Below, piece after piece: positions 21,471 through 33,137 of a DNA stretch of 64,000 bases (positions within the stretch are counted from its first letter, which is position 1; every line of letters begins with the position of its first letter). The stretch comes from Brachypterus glaber (taxonomy: Eukaryota; Arthropoda; Insecta; Coleoptera; Kateretidae). Both the position numbers and the translations under genes were made by a program. The stretch covers positions 98,680,893-98,744,892 of the forward strand of contig OY294044.1 of the NCBI GenBank assembly GCA_958510825.1, given 5' to 3'. The notes below the pieces were generated by a model. It had not been told where the DNA came from and did no database searches. It was given only the letters and a program-made list of their open reading frames with translations.

Positions 21471-23116
21471 TACAGGGTGTTTCAGAAGTAATTAGAAAAT
21501 TTTAAGGGGCGATTCTAGGTCCAAAAATATGAAAAAAAGTTCCTATAAAGCTTGGTCCGGTAATGAGCTATAAGGGAGCTACGACCCGCCTAAGGGTACA
21601 TCTGAAAAGTAGTTTTTATTTAATATATCTGGAACCATATTGCATATGCATTAACCTTGATAAAGGTTATCATTTTATGTAATTTTTATTTGGTAATTTT
21701 AAAAAGGGGTATGCAAAATGGGGGAGTGATGTCACGTTTTTGGCCCAAACTTTTTAATCTGTGGATTTTTTTATATTTTCTTAATAAAATATTAATCTTT
21801 GATTAAAAATACATAAAAAGGTACTCTTTGTCTAACACCGTAGGACCAGTCGTTTTCGAAAAAATTGCAATTACAGAGGCAATTTCACATTCCGAGCATC
21901 AAAAAAAGGAACTAAAAATGAACCAATAAAAATTTCAAGAATGCAGGGCGATTCTACATCAAAAACTATGAAAAAAAGTTCCTGTACACAAATATCTACA
22001 GATATCTTTTAAGGGAGCTACGGTCCGTTAAAAAGTATTATTCTTTAAGAGACCGTAGTACACTTGAAACTGATTTTCGAACCTAGATGTATAGGAGCTT
22101 TTTTTCATAGTTTTTAATGTAGAATCACCCATCAGTATTAAAATTTTTATTGGTGCATTTTTTAGTTCATATTTTTGATGCTCAGAACGTGCCTCTCTAA
22201 TTGCAGTTTTTTTCGAAAACAGTTAGCCCTACGGTGTTACACAAAGAGTACCTTTTTTATGTATTTTTAATCAAAGATTAATATTTTATCGAGAAAATAT
22301 CAAAAAATCTACAGATAAAAAAGTTTTGGGCGAAAAGGTTACATCACCCCCTATTTTGCACGTCTGGTTAAAATTATCAAATAAAAATTACATAAAAGGA
22401 TAGCCTTTATCAATGTTAAGGCTTGTACAAAAATTCGTTACTGTGGTTTGTAGGGTTCCAGAGATATTAAATAAAAACTACTTTTCAGATGTACCCGTAG
22501 GAGGAGGGTCGTAACTAGGGTGGGTCGAAAAATGTTTTTTTTTTAGTTGGGTTTTCGGGTACGGCTAGAAGGCTTCTTAATGCGTTAAAAAATAAGCCTG
22601 TAAATTTTGGCGATGATTGGCAATGGGAAACATCTCCCAGAATCAACCGGAAAATCGAAATATTCCACAGTGGGCCAGGAAAAAAAAACAGGGACAAAAT
22701 TCTGATATTTTCCATACGACTATTTTTGATACCACTGATTTCGAACGAAGTAACGCTCCATTAGGGTGGTCCAAAATTGACAGCCTTCGCCATTTTGAAT
22801 TTTTAAGTCCAAATATTTTATATTTTCTTCGATCTTTCTAAAAATGTGTCAAATGGGTTCTTTTGATTAAGTTATTGACTTTGGTCTACATTAACATAAT
22901 CAAAAGAAGCCATTTGACACATTTTTAGAAAGATGGAAGAAAAAATAAAATTTTGGACCCTTAGGGCTCATTTCCGGACCAAGCTTACAAGCGAACTTTG
23001 ACTTGCCAAAAATGTAAATTATAATGTGGCCAACAAGGAATCTGATCCTTTTTTTGTATTTTTGAACATACCATCACCTCTTAAAATTTTGTAACTTATT
23101 TCTGAATCACAATGTA
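21471..23116. mobile_element. foldback of the CAGGGTGTTTC family, interrupted
   Basis: The left arm begins TACAGGGTGTTTCAGAAGTA. Inverted matching to the right arm includes GGGAGCTACG, TACTTTTCAGATGTACCC, AAAGGTACTCTTTG and CGTTTTCGAAAAA motifs, with the centre near 21990. The right arm is broken by an insertion (22516-22962) and ends degenerate (TTGTAACTTATTTCTGAATC). Relatives lie at 35998-36908 and 56217-56914. It has no coding capacity. Confidence 0.8.
22516..22962. mobile_element. insertion in the foldback's right arm, itself nested
   Basis: Relative to the left arm, sequence from TAGGGTGGGTCGAAAAATG (22516) to GGACCCTTA (22963) is extra. Its right part is a separate palindrome starting TAGGGTGGTCCAAAATTG at 22762 and ending TTTTGGACCC, with a long stem (22829-22935, GATCTTTCTAAAAATGTGTC paired with its inverse). 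Short frames at 22515-22841 are chance. The left part has no identified right tip. Confidence 0.65.
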
Positions 23117-23242
23117 GTCTGATTGGGAGAAGGATTTTTTTATTCAAATTTGATACTTTTTAGCTGCTAAACCCTCATTTTTAGGGCGGGGAAAACCTTA
23201 GTGTTCGTAATATCAATAAATAAAATAATATAAAAAACAAAT

Positions 23243-23503
23243 GTTTAAAGTTAAAACCCTTCTATTGATTACATATTACATAGGTATAACTAAAAACTAG
23301 GAAACAAGAAAATTTATACAAATTTACAAAAACGAGATTTAAAAAAAAAGGTTTTGAAATTTAGATTTTTTAATTTTTGCAACATGATCCAAAACCCTTC
23401 TTTTAAAAATCTCGTTTTTGTAAATTGGTATAATTTTCTTGTTTTCTACTTTTTAGATATACCTATGTAATATGTAATTAATAGAAGGGTTTTAACTTTA
23501 AAA
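23243..23503. repeat. inverted repeat with about 100-bp arms
   Basis: TTTAAAGTTAAAACCCTTCT (23243) continues to TAAAAACGAGATTT-like sequence near 23345 and is mirrored at 23404-23503. The loop is about 58 bp and A/T-rich. Confidence 0.8.
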
Positions 23504-23599
23504 ACTTGTTACTTTTATATTTCAGAATTCTAAAATTAAAAGTATTGAAATACACATTTTTTTTTTATATTATTTTATTTTCAAGTTTTTTAATTATCC

Positions 23600-24240
23600 T
23601 TAAATAATGTGTAATGCAACCCTTATTGGGCCATGTGGATGAAACAGAGATTTTATGTAAAATTATATTGTCACCGGATATAAACATGCGTACCAAATTT
23701 CAGTTCTTTAAGTGAGTAAAACAGAAAAAAGGTTAATATAGCCGCATGGGCTATGTTTTTTTTTTGGGGGGGGGGGGGGGGTAGATGTTTAATTTATAAG
23801 GAAATTTTATTACCATGAGAAGTATGTAATGCACTTTTAATTTTAATTCATCTTACATGGGCACAAAAAATGTTTACTTTAATTTTAAGGGCGGGTGGTT
23901 GAGGGGGCATGACTTTTGTATAAAACTGTACTGTCACCGAAGTTGAGTATGTGTACCAAATTTTAGCTCTCTTAGTTTATTCTAAGTGGGTGACACAGAG
24001 AGGGGGTTAGTTTAACCGTATATCCGTAGATGGGGGGATGACGGGGGGTGTTTAATTGATAAGAGAATGTTATTTTCATGAGCTGAGTATGCAATTTAAT
24101 TTTAGTTTCAAATTATGGGTTGAAAAGGGGTTGGGGGTAAATTTTATATATAAAATTGTATTGTCATCAGAGATAAGCGTGTATACCGAATTTCACCTCT
24201 AAGTTTGGATTTATCTATCTATATATGAGTAAAGTGAATA
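23600..24240. repeat. diverged tandem repeat, three units of about 240-265 bp
   Basis: The markers TGTAAAATTATATTGTCACC, TAAAACTGTACTGTCACCGA and ATAAAATTGTATTGTCATCA start successive units (about 23655, 23917, 24157), each followed by a GTACCAAATTTCAG-like segment. A second marker, TGTTTAATTTATAAGG / TGTTTAATTGATAAGA, follows in register. A poly-G run of about 16 lies at 23766-23781. Confidence 0.75.
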
Positions 24241-24815
24241 GAAGGGTTTTAGAAATACATTAATTATAGCCGATGAATGATTTAATTAATTAATTTATCG
24301 TACCAAAGAAAATGTTATTAGTTATTATTATCAGTACTGCAAATTCAGCGTAGCAAACAAATGAGCCCATGAAGTGCCTTTTTTATGGCAGAAAACTTTT
24401 TTTTTTGTGGGTCTGTGTAATTTGTCTGTACCCATAATAAATTTCACTCAATACTTGTAGTATATCAATAGTTACATATTGGTTTGGATATTAGTTACAT
24501 ATTGAGTTTAATTTTAAGGCAATTTATTCCAAGATGCCGCTTCTTAAAAAAAAAATATTTTTAAATATTATAGATCGAATGTATGTGCCCAATAATTTTT
24601 GATTAGAATGAGGTCGTGGTTTTAAAAAGTCCTAGGTTTCAGTTTTACTTTTTATTTTGTCTAGAATAGGCTCCAGTGTTGACCCTATGATGATGAATAG
24701 ATGAACTGGCGAGGTCTAAGGTTCTTAGACTAAGAATGCTTTAGTCATTAAGTTTTAATAGGCCAGACAGATTTTAAATATTTATTGGCATAAGTTTTTA
24801 CATTGTTGTTTTACC
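24241..24815. other. no gene recognised
   Basis: AT-rich spacer with no paired repeat or coding motif. Confidence 0.5.
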
Positions 24816-25349
24816 GGCAGACTAACATCTCTACTCTAAATTTCTCTACTCCCTAACATCCCTACTCCATAACATTCCTACTCCACAACAACTCTACTCC
24901 GTAACATCTCTACTCCATAACATCTCTACTCCGTAACAACTCTACTCCACACTATACGCACTTTATTAGCCACTTAATAATAAATGAGCAGTTCAAAGAA
25001 CAAAGAATCTTCTTCTTCTAGATTATTTTATTTTTTTCCTAGAAAACGTTTATCTTTAAATGTAAATCTAGAACAATCATAAATGAATTATTCTAAAAGC
25101 AAAATGACCGCGTACTCTGAACATGCACTAATATGTAAGTAATTAATAAACTGAATTCATTTTTGACAGTGACTTAGCATGACAAATATTCTTTTGAGTT
25201 AAGACAAGTGGCTAATCGAGTGTCTATAATGTGGAGTAGAGTTGTTACGGAGTAGAGATGTTACGGAGTAGAGTTGTTGTGGAGTAGGGATGTTATGGAG
25301 TAGGGATGTTAGGGAGTAGAGAAATTTAGAGTAGAGATGTTAGTCTGCC
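24816..25349. mobile_element. foldback element whose arms are CTCTACTCC tandem arrays
   Basis: GGCAGACTAACATCTCTACT at the left is inverted at the right, ending AGTCTGCC at 25349, with a perfect 8-bp duplication GTTTTACC (24808-24815, 25350-25357). Each arm is an array of 15-17-bp units (CATCTCTACTCCGTAA and variants; left to about 24955, right from about 25230). The centre is AT-rich and unique. Arms of short tandem units recall Drosophila FB elements, though those make 9-bp duplications. No coding frame. Confidence 0.92.
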
Positions 25350-25384
25350 GTTTTACCAAGTTTTTTGACTTTTCTCCTGTCCAT

Positions 25385-25655
25385 AGACGTCACACGGGGA
25401 CTTAGGGGGCTAAGCCCCCCCCCCAAATTTTGTTAAGCCCCCCCCCCCCAAATCTAACTATAAAAGAAAAATTACGCATATATTTTTTACAAATACATAT
25501 ATGTAGGGGGCTAAAGCCCCCCCCCCCCCCCAAATTTGGACCTGGTTAACCCCAAATCTAACTATAAAAGAAAAATTACGCATATATTTTTTACAAATAC
25601 ATATATGTAGGGGGCTAAAGCCCCCCCCCAAATTTGGACCTGGTTACGCCCCTGC
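25385..25655. mobile_element. GGGGGCTAAGCCCCCC element with a 104-bp internal duplication
   Basis: AGACGTCACACGGGGACTTA near the left and TTACGCCCCTGCGTCTG at the right are loosely inverted tips. AAATCTAACTATAAAAGAAA occurs at 25450 and 25554 (period 104), each followed by ACGCATATATTTTTTACAAA and GTAGGGGGCTAAAGCCCC. A relative lies at 1095-1170. I recall CAGGGGCGTA-type tips from hAT MITEs. Confidence 0.55.
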
Positions 25656-26150
25656 GTCTGTTTCTATCGATAATAACTCAGATTTTATACCAAACCAAAC
25701 CGCTTGTTTTTAAGCAATTTTTTGCATATTATCAAGGCGTCCTTCACTTACTATTATTACCAAATGGGAACAGCGGATTTTGGGGAAAATCGAACATCGA
25801 TAAATGCTTTCCCATTTTGAATTTTTTAAAATTTTTGGGAAAGCCTTGTATTCGTAATTTTGTTTGCGTATTTTCGCGTTTTATGACGTTCTATGTCGAT
25901 ATAAGTCAACTTCGAGCAAAAAATCGGTCGCGCGATCGGTCGTTCTGTCCGGAAAATCTTTTGGGCACGATAAATTAAAAACGCTTAAAGCTAAAGACTT
26001 AAAACTTGGCACCAAAACTTATCGCACAGGATTATTTTTGGTAAACGGGGAAAATACAATATTTTTTCCAAAAAAATCGAAAATTGCGTTTAGGCGTGGG
26101 GGGGGGGTTAATATTTTTAAATGTTTAGAGTATTTTCGTAAAAAATGATA
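25656..26150. other. no assignable gene
   Basis: Two overlapping plus-strand frames (25634-25978, 114 codons, and 25864-26148) contain no family motif. The first begins inside the repeat above, so neither is called. Confidence 0.45.
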
Positions 26151-26340
26151 TAGGAAAAAACTCCACCCCCGAGGGGTAGGGGATTGTTTTCGTGGTAATT
26201 GGTATATAGGGGTTTTAAAAGTCGGTAAAACTGAATCTTAGAATTAAAAACATAACTCCATCCCCTAAGGGATGGGAGTAGTTTTCTTGAAAAAAGTTTT
26301 TGATATGCTGAAAATAAATCTGATAATAAAAAAACATTTT
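26151..26340. repeat. single unit related to the GGGGTTTTTGAGGTCG satellite
   Basis: TGGTAATTGGTATATAGGGG, AAACTGAATCTTAG and CATCCCCTAAGGGATGGG follow the same order as the arrays at 7.02-7.32 and 49.7-49.86 kb. Confidence 0.55.
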
Positions 26341-26344
26341 TTCT

Positions 26345-26660
26345 ACGACCTAGTCAGTAGTTAGTGCTTATTTTCCACCCGTTGCCTATAGCAACGGTTG
26401 GGAAGTGACAACCAGCTGATTTTACTTATCTCCTGTCAGAAAACAAGTAAACGTTAAACAAAATCGCCAAATTATTAAATATAATGTTAAGACAATTTTT
26501 GCGTTTTTGGATTTTAAGTATCAGGTCATAGGAAAAATAGTATACGCACCTCGACGCAAACCCATTTCAGTGCCCTTCGAGTTTTTTTACTTCGCTCCGC
26601 CTTGTAAAAAATTAATTCTCGTGCACTGAAAACTAGCATCGCGAACTCGTTGCTTAATAT
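26345..26660 (-). repeat. dispersed repeat, copy in inverted orientation to 62.4 kb
   Basis: CCGTTGCCTATAGCAACGG, CAGCTGATTTTAC, CAATTTTTGCGTTTTTGGAT and AATAGTATACGCACCTCGAC occur here and, inverted and in reverse order, at 62400-62632. A CTTCGCTCCGCC-rich continuation (26570-26660) has no partner at 62.4 kb. Confidence 0.75.
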
Positions 26661-27520
26661 GCTATTATGCGCGGAGTGGAAAATTGGGAAAGCTTTTTAC
26701 TGGGCAGTGTATTTTTTCTGTATTTTCGCTATAATTTTAGTATTAGTATGCTGATTTTTTTGTTTCCAGCTATTCATTAAGTTTATGAGAACTTTGCTTA
26801 TAGATATAGTTAAGTGATTCCATGTTGCTGATGTGTGTGAGAATTCTAAATTATTGGTACCTATTAGATACCTATGTTATCAAATTATGTTATTCTTTAT
26901 TAGAGTTTTGAAAAATGCCAACCTATAATTGGGCAAAAAAAGGCTAATTTTGTTAACTTACACTGCCAAAAAGTACAATTTATATACTGTATTTCTCCAC
27001 ACAACATTTATTTGACTGGCCTATAAGTGCATGTTTTTAAAGGGATTCTAACTTTAATGTAAGTTAATTATTTTTTTCCTTGTATTATTATACGATATTG
27101 TATTCAGATAATTATATCGTGCATGGTTTAATATTATAATTTTGTAATATCGTATCTATAATAGATACGGATAAATAGATCTTACATATGATAAGGGAGA
27201 ATCTACGTATCTGGCATACTTAAGGTCAGTTTATCACTAACAAGAGAAAGATACCTTTGGTAAAGGTCCTTTAATAAGTCTAAATAAATAGAAATATAAA
27301 TTTTAATTTTGTTATATTAAACAAAATTTAAAATAGATATTCCTTTTGGCAGGCTCTAATCAGATCTTAAAAAAATCAGCTTCTTCAAAGGCGACTTCTA
27401 CTTTTTAAGTTTTCATAACTATAGGATTTCCTTTAAAGGGTAGCATTAATAATATCTTCTTTCATTCATTATTTAACGAATTTCATACGGTAATTTTAAA
27501 ATAATATTGTAATTTAAAAA
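26661..27520. other. AT-rich, no gene
   Basis: No coding motif or strong paired repeat recognised. Short ATCGTATCTATAATAGATACG self-complementary tract near 27154-27175. Confidence 0.5.
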
Positions 27521-27527
27521 TAACATT

Positions 27528-27715
27528 TGATTCTCCCACGTTTCGGCTTTTCATCATCATCAGGAATTCAAGTAAAAATCAGAGAAATCTATAGATTTTT
27601 ATTATTTCGGTATTATAGGATCCGTATAAAATTAAAAAATGGCTTTTGATTCACCAACGTTTCGGACTTTTTATTTTCTTTATCAGGCGTATAAGTATAT
27701 AGAGCTCGTATATTT
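27528..27715. repeat. two direct copies of an ACGTTTCGG segment
   Basis: GATTCTCCCACGTTTCGGC and GATTCACCAACGTTTCGGAC lie about 118 bp apart, each followed by a TTTTCAT...ATCAGG-like stretch. Similar ACGTTTCxxC...CTTCAGG wording occurs at 52.19 kb. Its identity is not known. Confidence 0.5.
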
Positions 27716-27774
27716 TTTTTAGTAGTTTTTTTTTTGGAACCTCATCTTGTTTTATCCCAATAAAATTAATCATT

Positions 27775-28042
27775 TTTCAAAAATGGACTTTTTTAAAGAA
27801 ATTTTTACGAAAATTCTCATTTTCAACCCCATTTTGATAAATTAAAAAACATATGGCCAAATAGAGAATTTTATTTTAAAAATCCTTAGTTTTATTAAAA
27901 AATTCCCTCTATGTCTCCCGCACAAATTTTAAAAGTAAATATTAGATACAAAAAGATAGTTTAAAATATCTTATCTACGTATTTAAAATTTGAAGTCGAT
28001 ATCTCTACTCGTTCAAAAGTTACTTTTGGACCGCTCTGTATA
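27775..28042. mobile_element. truncated CAGTGCGGTCC-family MITE (right half)
   Basis: The right half of the family is present: AATAGAGAATTTTATTTT, AAGATAGTTTAAA, GAAGTCGATATC, GTTCAAAAGTTA and the tip TTTTGGACCGCTCTG followed by TA. The left half is absent. The dispersed repeat copy 2 follows at once. Confidence 0.75.
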
Positions 28043-29075
28043 TTCGCCCCTAAATTCCAAGAGTGGGAAGGTTTACGAACGAGCCGCTAGGCGAGTGAGG
28101 AAACCCCACGAGTGTATGAAATACACTTTCCAACGAGTTATGTACACTATATTTCCTACGATCCCGAATGTATGTAGTTTCTTATTTTAAAATTTTCTAA
28201 TATGTATTAATTTTTAAGAAAAGCAAAGCACAAAATAATTATAAATAGCATACAAATTTATATATGTAGGTATGTCAAACAGGAAATATGATTTTCATTT
28301 AGCTTTAGTTTTCTTGGTTTTATATTTAATACAATACATCGACACTCCCAAGCAACAAGGATGTAACTTAAGTTAGATCCATTTTGAGTTATACTCATAG
28401 GTAAACGCCTTAAAAAAAGACACACATGGTGGTACTACTCAGGTTTCTCCACAGTCCACTTTAAGCAAAAGTTTACTAGAAATCACTAAAGTAAGAAATT
28501 CTAAACTTGAATATTATCAGAAACAAACAGTAAATAAACAATAAATACTTAAACAGTTAAATAGAGAATTTTATAAGCTTTCAAATGATGTATCACATGA
28601 CTTGAGTTTGCTTATTAAATTAGATTTCTGTGGTTATGCTGCCATAAGACAGTAAAATTGTACTGTTTTACATTTCATAAGAAAAATACTGTGTATTTTG
28701 ATGTTTTTTATGTAATGTAAGGTAACTAAATAAAAAATTAAGTAATTTTTATAAGATCTAGACTGTCTAGACAAGACAGTAATGGTCAAATATTAACGTT
28801 ATATAGTTTCTATTTTTGACATGAAAAACAGAAATATTTGGATTAAAATACTTAAAAGATATAAAAGGCTGTGGTGAAAGGTGGAAAATGGTTTATTAAA
28901 CAAGGTGAATCAAATTCGTAGAATCTACGAGGTAAATATCTAAATAAAATTAGGCAAACCACCTAAATATCACACGAGTGTGATATAAAAATATCAAACT
29001 AGGGCGATGTGAGGCGTTTTCTAAAGAACAAAAGAGTGTGCTAAATTTTCATAGAGGATCGTAGGAAAATGCTTT
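28043..29075. repeat. dispersed repeat, copy 2 (lacks the pogo-like insert)
   Basis: Parallels 17230-18990: GAGTGTATGAAATACACTTT, CCTACGATCCCGAA, CATACAAATTTATATATG, TTTTCTTGGTTTTATATTTA, TAGAATCTACGAGGTAAATA, then GGATCGTAGGAAAAT. Between about 28340 and 28640 the two copies differ. It serves as the empty-site reference for the insertion at 17454. Confidence 0.75.
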
Positions 29076-29531
29076 ATTTTAATCACTTTGGTATTAATAA
29101 ATGACTTTTATATATTTTTTCTTCAGAATTATAATCATCGTTATTTCTTTTAACTTCTTTCCCTTTAAATATTTATATTTAAATTGGATTTTACCATACA
29201 TGTAGCAAATCTGGATATGTAAATCAATAATTATATGTGTAAAAATGGCCTTAACACTTTACATAAATACGTATGCTTCATAATTATATAGATATTAAAA
29301 TAATAAATTCTAACAATTTTCTGAAACACATGGTGAAAATTTTTAATAGGTACTTGATTAAAGAGAACAGTTTTCATAAGTGTCTAAACCAGTGTCGGGC
29401 TGGGTATAGTCTGACACACGGTAAGAAACCTACAACGAAAGGGAGAGGTAGGTGCAAAAAAAACACAGAACACTAAAAACGCTCCGATTAAAGCGAATTC
29501 AGTGTAAACCATTGCTTAGTTAGATTTTATA
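29076..29531. other. no gene recognised
   Basis: A 67-codon plus-strand frame (29273-29476) has no recognised motif. Confidence 0.4.
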
Positions 29532-29533
29532 TA

Positions 29534-29742
29534 CCGTGCGATTGTAAAGTGCCGAACATTTTGAAAAGAAAATACTCTTCGTTTGAAGCCAAGCCTATGT
29601 TAGAGTTGTGCGCGATAAGTCCATGTGATTGCTACGTACAACAGCTCCGTGGCCAGTAAAACGCACCCAGATTTCTTGCATTTTACTCATCGCTAATGCC
29701 AGTTTTGCATTAAAAAGTGTTCGGCACTTTATAATCACACTG
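29534..29742. mobile_element. 209-bp MITE with TA target
   Basis: CCGTGCGATTGTAAAGTGCC at the left is inverted at the right (GGCACTTTATAATCACACTG), with TA on both sides (29532-29533, 29743-29744). Tips resemble Tc1/mariner-type CAGTGTGATTATAAAG. Non-coding. Confidence 0.8.
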
Positions 29743-29779
29743 TACAAGTATATTTTTTTGCCGCATGGTGGATATTTCA

Positions 29780-30115
29780 AAAAAGGTGGCCAAAATTCAA
29801 TTTAGTTTTATATAGGGATTTTTGAGGTCGCTGATTACGAAAATAATATTAGGTTTGTTTTAAGGGAATGGCGGATCCAATATGGCGGACATAAATGTAA
29901 AATGTTTAAAAATATATATATTTAAAATAATGAATATGGGATTTTTGAGGTCGCTGATTATGAAAATAATATATTTTTTTTTTAAATAAAATGGCGGATC
30001 CAATATGGCGGACATAAATTTTAAAAGTTAAAAAAAAAATGTTTAAAATTATGAATATGGGATTTTTGACGTCGCTGATTACAAAAATAATATTAATTTT
30101 TTTTTTCAAGAAAAT
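29780..30115. repeat. tandem repeat, three units of about 122 bp
   Basis: GGGATTTTTGAGGTCGCTGA recurs at 29815, 29938 and 30059 (last copy GACGTCG), each unit carrying AATGGCGGATCCAATATGGC. Related single sequence at 31.06-31.2 kb. Confidence 0.85.
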
Positions 30116-31055
30116 CATTTTCAATTACGAATCAGTTTGAACCGGTGAGAGCAAGAAGGAAAATATTGCACTCGATCCAACTTTCGGGAATTAACAAAAA
30201 ACTTTATAGCAATCAAACCATAAGCCCAATAAATAAACACAACATTACAAACTTATTCATCGTAAGCATAGTAACAATAAGTAAGGACAGAAATTTTTAA
30301 TTTTAAAAAAATTATAAAAATATTGATTTATTATTCCATCAATCTATTTTCTAAACATCGTACAGAGTGATATTGGTATAGTGACAGTTTCGGGCTGCTG
30401 GCCCTCTTCAGTACCAAGAGTCAACTCTGCACGCTGATTAAGAAAACGTTTTTAGACTTTGTTCGCAAAAGGAATATAGTTATTAGATTGATGTAGACTT
30501 GTGCGCAATCTATTGCTAGATGTAGACAACTACTCATACCTCTCCTAGTCTGGAGACTTTGAATGGTAACAAGTTGAAGACGTGTGTCTCAAGCACATAA
30601 TACCACTAACGAGTGGCTTGCTAGCTAAAAGTTCAGGCTTTCTAACAGTGTCTACTTAACTGAATCACGATGAATCAGTAACCAAATCTTTTTTAATTAA
30701 AATTATCCAAAATTATAATTTTTATTTAATTTATTTTTATTTTTATTTTTTTTTAATCAGCAACTGTCACATAAATGTAATTATTGGTGATTTGTTTAAT
30801 ATAGGCTTACAGAATAATCTAATCTAAGAAAAAAGTTCATAAAAATATGTGTCTAAAAATGATTAGTTTCAGAGTTGCGCTCATGCAGAGCCAAAACATT
30901 AACCAACAATGTTTAAAATTGTATAGTAGTTAGGTAGGTTGTATAGTAGTTAGGTATTGTCAAACGTTATGAAAATATTAAAGGTTTAAATTAGGCACTT
31001 GATTATAAAAAAAGGGATAAACGCTATGAAAAAAAGTTAGATTATTTAGAATGCA
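30116..31055. other. no gene; GTTTCGGGCTGCTGGCCC segment
   Basis: A CAGTTTCGGGCTGCTGGCCC...CTTCAGTACC segment lies at 30387-30420. I have seen such wording in the terminal repeats of Penelope-like elements, but no reverse transcriptase or ribozyme core is visible here. TTGTATAGTAGTTAGGTA is duplicated at 30917-30960. Confidence 0.4.
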
Positions 31056-31272
31056 ACTTTACACTGTGGTTTTTGGGGTCGCTGACGCAAATCCGATGTC
31101 AACATTTATAATTCAAAATAGCTGACGTTATTTTTAAAAATAAAACTGAATCTGTCGTTAAAATTATAACATTTAAAATGGTGGATCCAATATGGCGACT
31201 GTAATTAAAAAAAAAAGTTCTTTAAGACTTATTAAAAATTGTATAAAAATAGTTTAGGCACACAGTGATAAA

Positions 31273-31480
31273 AAAGATAATTTTGATTTATTTGGATATG
31301 GCCAATTAAATTATTTGGTTGTGAGTAATAAATTTTATTTGAGTCCAATAAATATTTAGTTCATGTAAATAAATATTTTAATTTCAAAATCATTTGTTAA
31401 AGGGAACAAAATAGTTTATTTGACAGATATAAAATTTATTTGTCACAACTAAATAATTTAATTGGCAATATCCAACCAAA
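31273..31480. repeat. palindrome with about 45-bp arms
   Basis: GGATATGGCCAATTAAATTA (31273), continuing TTTGGTTGTGA..AATAAATTT, is mirrored at 31435-31480. The loop is AT-rich. Confidence 0.75.
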
Positions 31481-31660
31481 TATTTTGTACACACAAATAA
31501 ACTGTTTTATGAGTGCAGAAATTCATAAAAATTGTTCTTTTATTTTTGTATATCTCCGGTAGGTACCAAAATATAGCAGCCCATACATTTTGGAGTAAAA
31601 AAAGTTTAGGTCACACTATTTTACAATTTCCAGCTGGAATATTGTCGTTATTTTAACATA

Positions 31661-32374
31661 CAGTGCGGTCCAAAAGTCACCCCCCCCCTTTTAACTTTTG
31701 AACGAGTTGAGATATCGACTTCAAATTTAGAACTCTTAAATAAGACAGTTTAAACTATCTTTTAGCATATATTTGTTATTTTCAGCTCTTAAAATGTGGG
31801 CAGGGGGGCATGGGGGGACATTTTTTTAAATGGAAAGGGGGGTCGTGTGATACATCATTTTAAAGCCTATAAAATTCTCTATTTAAACTAACATTTTATT
31901 TTTTTTTTAAATGTTTTTATGGTTTTGATTTTTCAATTTTTTGTGCTAAAACATTCGATTTTTTAATTTTTTTTTATAACTTTTTATTTATGTCAACTAA
32001 AATTAGTTTAAAAGTATGATTAACATTTTTTTATGATGAAATTAGGCATTTTTAAAAAATTATTTGTTTTTTTTTTTAGAGGAATTTTGACATTAATACC
32101 CATTTTCAACCCTATTTTAAACCAATTTTTTTTTTATTTAAAAATATGGAGTTAAAGGTAGAAATTTATAAGCTTTAAAATGATGTATTACACGACCCCC
32201 TTTCCATTTAAAAAAATGTGCCCCCATGCCCCCCTGCCCACATTTTAAGAGCTGAAAGTATTAAATATATGCTAAAAGATAGTTTAAGTTGTCTTATTTA
32301 AAAGTTCCAAATTTTAAGTCGATATCTCAACTGGTTTAAAAGTTAAGAGGGGGGGTGACTTTTGGACCGCTCTG
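31661..32374. mobile_element. full-length CAGTGCGGTCC MITE (TA target)
   Basis: CAGTGCGGTCCAAAAGTCAC at the left is inverted at the right (GTGACTTTTGGACCGCTCTG), with TA on both sides. Arms stay paired over about 230 bp (GTTGAGATATCGACTTCAAA, ATGTGGGCAGGGGGGCATGG, GTCGTGTGATACATCATTTT). The loop is AT-rich and non-coding. It is the reference copy for relatives at 1.44, 27.8, 33.14, 39.0 and 46.94 kb. A TA target suggests a Tc1/mariner mover. Confidence 0.9.
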
Positions 32375-33137
32375 TATATGTGGCATATTTCCAGAAATAG
32401 CGTTTAACCCCCTTATAGGATAGGAATATTTATTTAATTCCCATATGAAAGTGGTAATCCTTAATTATTGTTTATGTAGCATCGACAAAAAGAAGTATTT
32501 ATTATGAATAACTTTCTTTGTATAACTTTCATTTAGAAAGGAACAGTATGAAATAAAACTAATATCTCGACTAATATTAAGTTTTTTTAATTCATTGTAA
32601 ATTAATGAATCGTAAAATAATGCTTCAAAGCTTCGCATTCCATAATGAAGACTCGTTAAATTAATTACGCTGTTAACACAAAAAGCTTTCCCTTGTAGGC
32701 CTGGATTTATTACTTTCTTTTTCGAAAAAAAAAATCTCGATTAAAAATTTTTTTTTTTCAAAAAAAACAAATTGAAAAAATCGTTTTTTACCCCCTCAAT
32801 ACTTAAGGAATCAATCAATAAGGAATCTATAGTCCAAATTTAAGGTTTTGGCTCAAAGCGTTTTCGAGTTATCGTGTTAAAAAACCGCCGATGGCAAGAT
32901 TTTTCTTGGTTTAAATAAAAATATTATTTTTTGGTTTTTGCATATTTATTTTTTGTTTTTGATTAGTTTTTAATTTATCGTGGTTCATTCAAAAAATTGA
33001 GTCATCGCTTAGATGGACAACCACAAAAATTTATGCTCTAACCATGATTATTAATCATTGATTAAGGATAAAATTTTAAAGTAAATGCTTTTCTGAACTT
33101 TTATAATACTTTTCTGAACGTTATAATAATACATTAA
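32375..33137. other. no gene recognised
   Basis: AT-rich. A TTTTCGAGTTATCG-type scrap near 32860 belongs to a common repeat wording. Confidence 0.5.

Noticed and set aside
24830..25345. Regular short repeats resembling a CRISPR array
   Set aside because: Units of 15-17 bp are directly contiguous without unique spacers, are mirrored on the two sides, and lie in a eukaryotic transposon with an 8-bp target duplication.
25634..25978. 114-codon plus-strand open frame
   Set aside because: It starts inside a repeat tip and shows no recognised domain.
29380..29470. Possible tRNA-like fold near GTGTCGGGCTGGGTATAG
   Set aside because: No acceptor stem, no TTCGA-type T-loop and no anticodon arm could be assembled.
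30380..30425. Penelope-like element terminal repeat
   Set aside because: Only a short GTTTCGGG...CTTCAG wording is shared; no reverse transcriptase, GIY-YIG domain or ribozyme is visible.
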